A stretch of DNA of 5,329 nt from positions 1-5,329 of the forward strand of contig JANXSB010000097.1 in the NCBI GenBank assembly GCA_025352865.1, in the 5' to 3' direction. The translations under genes were made by a program, and so were the position numbers. The stretch is from Chthoniobacter sp. Its GTDB lineage: Bacteria > Verrucomicrobiota > Verrucomicrobiia > Chthoniobacterales > Chthoniobacteraceae. Below are positions 1 to 5,329 of this stretch, in pieces; positions within the stretch are counted from its first letter, which is position 1; each line of letters begins with the position of its first letter. Below the pieces are notes generated by a model. The model was not told the DNA's origin. It made no database searches and worked only from the letters and a program-made list of their open reading frames with translations.

Positions 1-1
1 G

Positions 2-94
2 AATCCAGCGGAGCGCTGGCTTCCTGCCGCGGTTTACAACGCCCTAGCCAAGTGGCTCGGCGGAGTGGAAGTCGAAGTCAAAGACATCGCATAA
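2..94 (+). CDS. 3' end of an unidentified protein-coding gene (5' end outside window)
   Basis: An open frame enters from the left edge and stops at TAA (92-94). It gives 30 residues ending in ...AVYNALAKWLGGVEVEVKDIA. The peptide has a normal mixed composition (aliphatic, aromatic and charged residues). The alternative + frames look worse: one stops at TAG (43-45) and the other reads as Arg/Ser-rich, low-complexity sequence. About two thirds of the codons in this frame end in G or C, as expected for coding sequence in a GC-rich genome. The gene converges on the antiporter gene and leaves 43 bases between the two stops. I do not recognise the family. The tail is slightly reminiscent of other enzyme C-termini with AVYNAL-like helices, but this is too short to name a product. 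Confidence 0.5.
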   Translation, partial: NPAERWLPAAVYNALAKWLGGVEVEVKDIA

Positions 95-99
95 CCGGC

Positions 100-114
100 C
101 GGGCAGACCGCCCG
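100..114 (+). terminator. possible weak hairpin terminator in convergent gap
   Basis: CGGGC (100-104) can pair with GCCCG (110-114) around a five-base loop, starting 5 bases after the upstream stop codon. The stem is only 5 bp and no T-run follows on either strand, so it is not a classical intrinsic terminator. It is listed because it is the only structure in the gap between two convergent genes. In GC-rich DNA such a stem could easily arise by chance. Confidence 0.2.
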
Positions 115-137
115 CGATACCCCACTCCCGCAAAGGC

Positions 138-1673
138 TCACGGCAGGAGCATGAAGGCCGCGCCCATGATCGCGGTGGGCACGAGGGCGGCGAGGAAGAG
201 CTTCAGCGGCGAGATGCCGCCTTCGCCGAAGTATTGCTGGAGGAGCGACTGCCCGGCGGGGTTTGGCGCATTGGCGATGACGGTGAGCCCGCCGCCGGTG
301 ACGGCACCGGCGAGGACGGCGTATTTCAGCGGGTCGGAAAGGCCGGGCACGCGCGAGGCGAGGTAGGCGATGGCGGCGTTGTCATTGACGGCGGTGAGCA
401 GCGTGGAGCCGAGCATCAGCGGCCAGCGGGTGAGGCTGCCGATGAGCGGCGCGATCCACCACTGCTGGCAGCCGCCGTGGATGATGAGCGCGGCGAGGAA
501 GAAGCCGACGAGCATCGGCCCGCGCAGGGCGATGGCGTGCTGATGCCGCCCGGTGGCTTCGGTGAAGGCGATGAAGAAAAGGAACCCGGCGATGACGAGC
601 GGCGGGTGATGGGACATCATCACCGTCCAGACGATGAAGCCGATGTGCGCCGCCGTGATGCAGAAAGGGATCGCGCCGCCGTCCGCGGCCGCGCCCACGG
701 CATCGGGCACGAGGGCGGCGAGTTCGCGGCGGAAACGGAGAAAGTAGATCGCGTTTGCCACGAGGATGCCGATCACCGCTTTCCACCCGAAATGCGTGAG
801 CATGAAAGTGAAGTCCCAGCCCCAGGTGTGCGCGACCATGACGACGGGCGGGGCCGCGAAATGGCTGAGCGTGCCGCCCACGGAGATATTCACGAAAAGC
901 AGGCCGAGCGTGGCGTAGCGGAGGCGCGGGCCGGGGTTCAGCGCGTAGAAACGCCGGCCGAGGAGCAGCGCGCAGATGGTCATGGCCGCCGGCTCGGTGA
1001 TGAATGAGCCGAGCAGCGGCCCCGCCGTGAGGATGGCCAGCCACCACGCCGCCGTGCCGCCGCCGCCCAGCGCTGCCGTGCGCCCGAGGCACACCTCGGC
1101 AAAGCCCAACACAGGCCGCGAGCCCGCGGTGGCCATGGCCACGACCACGAAGACCGGTTCCGCGAAGCTCGTGCCGCTGACGTAATGCACCATCGTCCCC
1201 CACCCTTTGAAGACCGCGATGGCCGCCGCGAGCGGCAGCGCCCAGATGCCGAAGACGGCCTCGACTTCGCCGAGAAAATGAAACGCGTGCGCGCGGAACC
1301 GCAGCCGGTCGCGGGTACGGTTCCGCGCCGGCGAATCATCGCCACCCGCCTCGCGCTCGCCGAGCACCTCCAGCTCATGCTTATAGCGGTGCGAGATGTG
1401 GAGAAACTTTCCCGCCATGAACGTGTGCGCGATGGCGAGGAAAAAGAGGAGCGTGGCCGCCACGTCGAAAGGCTCGGCCGCCGCGCGCTGGAGCAGCCGC
1501 GCGGCGAGAGGCGCGGCGGGGTCGTCGGGGTAGCTGTCGAGCGCGCGGGGAAACGGGGTGCCGGACAGCGTATCGGAGGCATCGCCCGCAGCGTGCGCCA
1601 GCGCGGCGATGCCGAGGAAGATGAAAGCAGCGAGCAGCGCGCTGCGGATGCGCGGGAAATGGAGACGGGACAT
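138..1673 (-). CDS. putative Na+/H+ antiporter, polytopic membrane protein
   Basis: This 511-residue inner-membrane protein is probably a cation/proton antiporter of the putative Na+/H+ antiporter family within the ion transporter (ArsB/NhaD-like) superfamily. What is seen: a hydrophobic N-terminus (about 11-29, ending ALAHA, a possible signal peptide or first helix), a helix at about 70-90, and an Arg/His-rich hydrophilic loop (about 92-130). Many further helices follow to the C-terminus. Two polar-broken helices stand out, GSFITEPAAMT (222-232) and LTAVNDNAAIAYL (426-438). Each is followed by a Gly-rich segment, VGGTLSHFAAPP (265-276) and TGGGLTVIANAPNPAG (459-474). Such paired broken helices are typical of this superfamily and are where ions bind; D431 and N432 are candidate ligands. 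The ATG is the only usable start, because an in-frame TAA lies seven codons upstream with no start codon between. No Shine-Dalgarno sequence is visible. The substrate ion is inferred from the family, and the gene appears monocistronic. A related organic-anion or arsenite-type transporter is the main alternative. Confidence 0.83.
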   Translation of the reverse strand: MSRLHFPRIRSALLAAFIFLGIAALAHAAGDASDTLSGTPFPRALDSYPDDPAAPLAARLLQRAAAEPFDVAATLLFFLAIAHTFMAGKFLHISHRYKHELEVLGEREAGGDDSPARNRTRDRLRFRAHAFHFLGEVEAVFGIWALPLAAAIAVFKGWGTMVHYVSGTSFAEPVFVVVAMATAGSRPVLGFAEVCLGRTAALGGGGTAAWWLAILTAGPLLGSFITEPAAMTICALLLGRRFYALNPGPRLRYATLGLLFVNISVGGTLSHFAAPPVVMVAHTWGWDFTFMLTHFGWKAVIGILVANAIYFLRFRRELAALVPDAVGAAADGGAIPFCITAAHIGFIVWTVMMSHHPPLVIAGFLFFIAFTEATGRHQHAIALRGPMLVGFFLAALIIHGGCQQWWIAPLIGSLTRWPLMLGSTLLTAVNDNAAIAYLASRVPGLSDPLKYAVLAGAVTGGGLTVIANAPNPAGQSLLQQYFGEGGISPLKLFLAALVPTAIMGAAFMLLP

Positions 1674-1690
1674 GGCAGATACCGCGTCGG

Positions 1691-1720
1691 ATTAGCGGAA
1701 GCCCCGCGCTTTGTCGCCAA
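1691..1720 (-). promoter_or_regulatory. candidate sigma70-type promoter for the antiporter gene
   Basis: Read on the minus strand, TTGGCG (1720-1715) and GCTAAT (1696-1691) are separated by 18 bases. Each box matches 4 of 6 consensus positions (TTGACA, TATAAT). The -10 box ends 17 bases before the ATG, so transcription would start only about 10-13 bases upstream of translation. That short leader fits with the absence of a ribosome binding site. Matches of this quality are common by chance, so this is a suggestion only. I found no comparable promoter for the divergent + strand gene. Confidence 0.3.
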
Positions 1721-1741
1721 AGGAAACACCGCCGCGCGATA

Positions 1742-1753
1742 GCGAAATTTCGC
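1742..1753. promoter_or_regulatory. 12-bp perfect palindrome in divergent intergenic region, candidate operator
   Basis: GCGAAATTTCGC is identical to its reverse complement. It lies 68 bases from the antiporter ATG and 67 bases from the propeller-gene ATG, at the centre of the divergent intergenic region. It is about 60 bases upstream of the predicted antiporter transcription start, a usual distance for an activator site. An overlapping imperfect symmetry (CCGCG at 1732-1736 with CGCGG at 1751-1755) surrounds it. A 12-bp palindrome is expected about once per 4 kb by chance, so the position is more persuasive than the sequence. No regulator gene is present in the window to pair with it. Confidence 0.35.
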
Positions 1754-1820
1754 GGTGGCGTTCGGCGTGGGGTTTTGCTCCCTTTGCCGCCCACTCCAAA
1801 ACCTCTCCCATTTCGATCCC

Positions 1821-4091
1821 ATGACCAGACTGCTTCTCCCGCTCGCTCTCGCCCTCGCCCTCATCGTGCCCGCACGGGCGCAGGAATTGAAATGGGACAA
1901 GACCGACCTCGGCCCGTTTCACACGGGATGCTTCAAGATCAACGGGCAGGTCACGGCGAAGGGCATCGCGATCAAAGTGGGCGACAAGGAGCATCCGGCG
2001 ACGGTGCTTTTCGATCCCGAGCTGCTGCGGGTGAGCGCGGCGTGGACGGGCGGGTTCGTGAAGTTTCCGCGCGGACGCGGCGGGCTGGAGGGGCAGATCA
2101 CGCCGGACGGCGAGGTGACGTTTTCCACATTCTATCTGCCGGGCTGGAGCACGGGCGAAATCGGCGATGACCCGCGGGACAAGCACCAGGGCCATTTGCC
2201 AGCCGACGTGGCGAAATATCGCGGGCTGTATGTGAATGGCGACAAGGTGGTGCTGAGCTACACGGTGGGGAAAACCGCGGTGCTGGAGCTGCCTGGCGCG
2301 GACGTGAAGGGCGAGGTGCTGATCCTCTCGCGGACGATCGCGCTCGGGGCCGGGCCGGCGGTGACGATGCTCATCGGGTCGGGAGAATTTGTGACCGTAG
2401 TGGATCATGCGCCGGAGGCGAAGGTGGAGAAGACGGCGGACGGCAAGGCCGTGCTCCGCCTGCCGGCACGCACGCAGCCGCTGACGTTCCGCGTCTCCTT
2501 CACGCCGGAGAAGCGGCGCGGACCGGAGGGCCCGGAACCGTCGAAGACTCCACTGCCCGATCTCGTGGCGCTGTGCAAAGGCGGGCCGGCGCATTGGGGC
2601 GCGGCGCTGGAGACGCAGGGCAAGCTGGGCACGGGCGACGGGCCGTATGTGGTGGATGAAATCACCGCGCCGGACAATAACCCGTATGGCTCGTGGCTGC
2701 GCTTCGGCGGGCACGACTTTTTTCCCAATGGCGACGCCGCCGTGGTGAACATCAGCGGCGACGTGTGGCTCGTGAGCGGGCTCGACGAGAAGCTCGGAAA
2801 AGTGAAATGGAAGCGCGTGGCGACCGGCCTTTTCCAGCCGCTCGGCTGCAAGGTCGTGGACGGAAAAATCTACGTGCTCGGCCGCGACCAGATCACCCGG
2901 CTGCACGACCTCAATGGTGACGGCGAAGCGGACTACTACGAGTGCTTTAACAACGACTGCGTGGTGACGGAAAACTACCACGAGTTCGCGCTCGATTTGC
3001 AGACGGATAGCGCGGGCAATTTCTACTACGGCAAAGGTTCGCCGTGGGAGCCGACGAATATGAGCCCCGATCAAGGGACGCTCATCCGCATTTCCAAAGA
3101 CGGTGCGAAAAAGGAAACGGTCTGCGTCGGTCTGCGCGCGCCAAACGGGCTGGGCATGGGGCCGAAGGATTTCCTGACGTGCAGCGACAACCAGGGCCAC
3201 TGGATGCCCGCGAACCGGATCAACATCATCAAGCCCGGCGGCTTCTACGGCATGACGCCCGCGGCGCACAAAGTTATCCATTTCAAAGCCGCCGACGGCA
3301 CCGAGTTCGACGCGAACCCGAGCACGGAAGAGGCGCGCAAGGATTTCAAGACGAACTTCTGGGGCAACGCGCAGGCACCCATCCCGACCGCGGGCTATGA
3401 ACTGCCGCTCGTCTGGCTGCCGCAGGATGTGGACAATTCGCCCGGCGGCGAGGTCTGGGCGAGCGGCGGAAAATGGGGCCCGTGGGAGGGCCGCATGCTG
3501 CACCTCAGCTACGGCCACTGCGTGCTCTACGGCGTGACGATGGAGAGCGTCGATGGCGTGGCGCAGGGCGCGGTGGTGAAGTTCCCGTTCAAGTTTCCCA
3601 GCGGCATCATGCGCGGACGCTTCGGCCCGCAGGACGGCCAGCTCTACGTCTCCGGGCTGAACGTGTGGCAGAGCGACGCGGCGAAATTCGGCTGCTTCTC
3701 CCGCGTGCGTTACACCGGCGCGGCGGTCACGATGCCGGTCGAGTTGCACACGCTCAAAGACGGCGTGGCGCTGCAATTCAGCAACCCGCTCGACGCCGCC
3801 TCCGCGACCGACGTGCAGAACTACGACATCCGGCGCTGGAACTACAAATGGACCGGCCAGTACGGTTCGGATGATTTCAAAGTCAGCGACGGGAGCAAGG
3901 GCAAGGACGCCGTGCCCGTCGAGAAAGCCGCGCTTTCGCCCGACAAGAAAACGTTGACGCTCACCCTCCCCGGCATGCAGCCGTGCATGAGCATGCGGCT
4001 GAAATTCAAAATCCAATCCGCGGATGGGCAGCCGGTGGAGCAGGAAATCCACAGCACCATCCACCGCGTGCCGGGCATGGCGGCGAAATAG
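1821..4091 (+). CDS. exported DUF6797-like / PVC-type beta-propeller (glucose dehydrogenase-like) protein
   Basis: This is a 756-residue exported protein. It has a signal peptide (MTRLLLPLALALALIVPARA, cleavage likely after residue 20). The N-terminal beta-rich module (about 25-230) resembles DUF6797, with KGIAIKVGD, LPGWSTGEIGDDPRD and KYRGLYVNGDKVVLSYTVG. A propeller resembling soluble glucose/sorbosone dehydrogenases follows (about 275-632), with GDAAVVNISGDVWLV, GLRAPNGLGMGP, SDNQGHWMPANRIN and KPGGFYG. A C-terminal beta-sandwich-like domain (about 638-750) ends the protein. DLNGDGEAD (363-371) looks like a Ca2+-binding loop. Relatives often carry a cytochrome c domain, but no CXXCH motif is present here, so no covalent haem is expected. 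A role in periplasmic sugar or polysaccharide breakdown or binding is inferred; the substrate is unknown. An in-frame GTG at 1755 would add 22 residues, but the signal peptide starts exactly at this ATG. No Shine-Dalgarno sequence is seen. The stop lies 8 bases from the convergent CotH-family gene. Confidence 0.82.
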   Translation: MTRLLLPLALALALIVPARAQELKWDKTDLGPFHTGCFKINGQVTAKGIAIKVGDKEHPATVLFDPELLRVSAAWTGGFVKFPRGRGGLEGQITPDGEVTFSTFYLPGWSTGEIGDDPRDKHQGHLPADVAKYRGLYVNGDKVVLSYTVGKTAVLELPGADVKGEVLILSRTIALGAGPAVTMLIGSGEFVTVVDHAPEAKVEKTADGKAVLRLPARTQPLTFRVSFTPEKRRGPEGPEPSKTPLPDLVALCKGGPAHWGAALETQGKLGTGDGPYVVDEITAPDNNPYGSWLRFGGHDFFPNGDAAVVNISGDVWLVSGLDEKLGKVKWKRVATGLFQPLGCKVVDGKIYVLGRDQITRLHDLNGDGEADYYECFNNDCVVTENYHEFALDLQTDSAGNFYYGKGSPWEPTNMSPDQGTLIRISKDGAKKETVCVGLRAPNGLGMGPKDFLTCSDNQGHWMPANRINIIKPGGFYGMTPAAHKVIHFKAADGTEFDANPSTEEARKDFKTNFWGNAQAPIPTAGYELPLVWLPQDVDNSPGGEVWASGGKWGPWEGRMLHLSYGHCVLYGVTMESVDGVAQGAVVKFPFKFPSGIMRGRFGPQDGQLYVSGLNVWQSDAAKFGCFSRVRYTGAAVTMPVELHTLKDGVALQFSNPLDAASATDVQNYDIRRWNYKWTGQYGSDDFKVSDGSKGKDAVPVEKAALSPDKKTLTLTLPGMQPCMSMRLKFKIQSADGQPVEQEIHSTIHRVPGMAAK

Positions 4092-4099
4092 ATTCCCGC

Positions 4100-5329
4100 T
4101 CACTTCAGCCGCACCAGCCGCAGGCTCTCCATCGCGAAAACCGCCTCGCCCTTCACCGCGCGTAACTCGGCGACCAACACCACGTCGCCGTCCGCCTCGA
4201 ACTCGTAACTCATCGCCTTCGCCGCGCCGCTCCCCGTCAGCCACTCGCCCGCCGGCTCCTTTCCCGAAATGCGGAGCCCCGCGCCCGCACCGCTCACGCC
4301 GGCTGTCTTCACCTTCGCCTCAAAACGATAGCGCCCCGCCGTGAGCGTCACCGGACAGCGCCACGACGCCTGGCACTCGCCGTACGCGATCACACGCAAA
4401 TCCTTTTCCGCGCGCTCCAGCTTCGCGTCGCCTTCCTGCTTCGTCGTCCAGCCCTTCGCCAGCCGCGCGATGCCGGCCTTGTCAAAGCGCAGCGGCTCCG
4501 GCATCTCGCCGAGCGCCTTGCCCACAAACGCGATGCGCTGCGCGATGATCGCGCGCAACTCCTCCTGCGGCTCGCGCAATTCCCTGGCCAGCCCCGCATC
4601 GCGCTTCGCCACCGCCGTCAGCACCTTCGCGCTCGCGTCGCCGATTTGCGCCGGCCAGTCGCGGCTCTTCAGCATCTTTTCATACAGCTCCGCGACCCGC
4701 GCGCGATACAGCGCCTTTCCCTCCGCACAGCCCACAAACGCTCTGCCCACAATGCTCTCCGGCCCGCGCTGGATGTCGAAGTCGCTTTGCTTGAACGGCT
4801 CATCCATGCCGTGCGGGATGAACGTGAGCAGGTTCGTTTTCGGGTTCTGGTAGATGCGGTAGTTGTTGCGGAAAAAGTCGTAGCTGTCGCCGATGCAGAG
4901 CAGCGTTTCGAGCGAGAGAAAGGTCGCGAAGCGCTCGACATCGAGGATCGCGCGCAGCTTTGTCCAGCGCTGCGCCGCGTCGTCCTCGCGGCACGCAGCG
5001 AGAAGCTGCTCGATGGCGCGAAAGTCCTTCGCGTCGCCGCTGCTTTTCTTCAGCTCCTGATCGATGTCCTTGCAGAAACCTCCCTCGTAAAAATCGCCCG
5101 TCGGGTCGGCGAAAAACGGCGCGAACAAATCCGGCGTGTAGCCCTCGGTGAAAACGTAGAGCCCAAGATCGCGTCCGTTCAGCGAGACAAACGCATGCGT
5201 GCAACGGATCGCGGGGATGCCCGCCGCGCGCACCATCTCGCCGCAGAGCTGCTGGCGGAGCGCGCTCGGGTCTTCGCGCGAGTTGTTGAGGTGGAACTTT
5301 TTGAAACCGTTAAACCGCTCCGCGCCCTT
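4100..5329 (-). CDS. CotH-family (spore coat kinase-like) protein, C-terminal 409 residues; 5' end outside window
   Basis: The frame stays open to the right edge, so the real start is beyond it; the internal ATG at 5236 is not the start. Visible residues 1-31 already carry CotH signatures (FNGFKKFHLNN, then EDPSALRQQL). They continue with MVRAAGIPAIR (32-42), SLNGRDLGLYVFTEG (49-63), GDSYDFFRNNYRIYQ (147-161) and FIPHGMDEPF (170-179). In Bacillus subtilis CotH is an atypical protein kinase of the spore coat; related secreted proteins occur widely in bacteria that do not sporulate. Candidate catalytic or metal-binding residues are D148 or D151, N155, N156 and D176. An alpha-helical stretch (about 200-275) follows, and then a beta-rich C-terminal domain (about 310-409, with GRYRFEAKVKTAG and ADGDVVLVAELRAV) resembling carbohydrate-binding beta-sandwiches. 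Any signal peptide would be outside the window. An extracellular role in protein phosphorylation is inferred from the family, and activity is not certain. Confidence 0.85.
   Translation of the reverse strand, partial: KGAERFNGFKKFHLNNSREDPSALRQQLCGEMVRAAGIPAIRCTHAFVSLNGRDLGLYVFTEGYTPDLFAPFFADPTGDFYEGGFCKDIDQELKKSSGDAKDFRAIEQLLAACREDDAAQRWTKLRAILDVERFATFLSLETLLCIGDSYDFFRNNYRIYQNPKTNLLTFIPHGMDEPFKQSDFDIQRGPESIVGRAFVGCAEGKALYRARVAELYEKMLKSRDWPAQIGDASAKVLTAVAKRDAGLARELREPQEELRAIIAQRIAFVGKALGEMPEPLRFDKAGIARLAKGWTTKQEGDAKLERAEKDLRVIAYGECQASWRCPVTLTAGRYRFEAKVKTAGVSGAGAGLRISGKEPAGEWLTGSGAAKAMSYEFEADGDVVLVAELRAVKGEAVFAMESLRLVRLK

Noticed and set aside
234..1007. 257-codon + strand frame antisense to the antiporter
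   Set aside because: The product is Gly/Glu/Asp/Arg-rich without recognisable structure, a typical shadow of a GC-rich gene.
1755..1820. GTG start at 1755 giving a 22-residue N-terminal extension to the propeller protein
   Set aside because: The extension would bury a well-formed signal peptide that begins precisely at the ATG at 1821, and no ribosome binding site favours the GTG.
980..1900. 306-codon minus-strand frame overlapping the antiporter in another frame
   Set aside because: The product is Arg/Ser/Pro-rich low-complexity sequence and overlaps the well-supported membrane protein and the intergenic region.
1821..4091. More GGG glycine codons in the first 293 codons (11) than in the remaining 463 (7), possibly marking a domain fusion
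   Set aside because: Counted by eye; the difference is small and could be chance or local amino-acid composition.
1692..4244. Very long (850-codon) open frame on the minus strand, antisense to the whole propeller gene
   Set aside because: Its translation is rich in Arg, His, Ala and Val with no domain features and no signal peptide, whereas the + strand frame has a signal peptide and clear family motifs. GC-rich codon use readily leaves the antisense frame free of stops.
5234..5236. ATG as the start of the CotH-family protein
   Set aside because: The frame stays open upstream to the window edge and encodes conserved CotH sequence (FNGFKKFHLNN, EDPSALRQQL), so the gene starts outside the window.
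1..5329. Search for insertion sequences, tandem repeats, CRISPR arrays, tRNA or phage and defence genes
   Set aside because: No repeated units, terminal inverted repeats, cloverleaf patterns or related protein motifs were seen; the window is nearly filled by ordinary genes.

Overview
The window looks like an ordinary stretch of chromosome from a GC-rich bacterium, most likely of the PVC group and probably Verrucomicrobiota. Three things point that way. There is a secreted two-part protein with a DUF6797-like N-terminal module followed by a PVC-type glucose-dehydrogenase-like beta-propeller. There is a CotH-family protein-kinase-like gene of the kind common in PVC genomes. There is also a Na+/H+ antiporter of a family I associate with Verrucomicrobia and Chlamydiae. 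The taxonomic call is inferred from gene content, not from a marker gene.

Layout: (1) The last 30 codons of an unidentified + strand gene end at 94. (2) A convergent gap of 43 bases holds one small GC hairpin. (3) A minus-strand, 511-residue membrane antiporter fills 138-1673. (4) A 147-base divergent intergenic region (1674-1820) holds a candidate promoter for the antiporter and a perfect 12-bp palindrome at its exact centre. (5) A + strand, 756-residue exported beta-propeller protein runs 1821-4091. (6) Only 8 bases later, in convergent orientation, comes the 3' end of a CotH-family gene (4100 to the right edge). It is cut at its 5' end by the window, with 409 residues visible.

No gene here is placed to form an operon with another gene inside the window: the arrangement is convergent, divergent, convergent. 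The antiporter and the propeller protein share an upstream region and could share a regulator. The propeller and CotH genes share a terminator-poor 3' junction. I see no sign of a mobile element, CRISPR array, RNA gene, phage or defence genes. I do not see an undescribed system. The points most worth a second look are the centred palindrome, the two-fold internal repeat in the antiporter, the propeller protein that lacks any haem-binding motif, and the altered PHGMD motif in the CotH protein.
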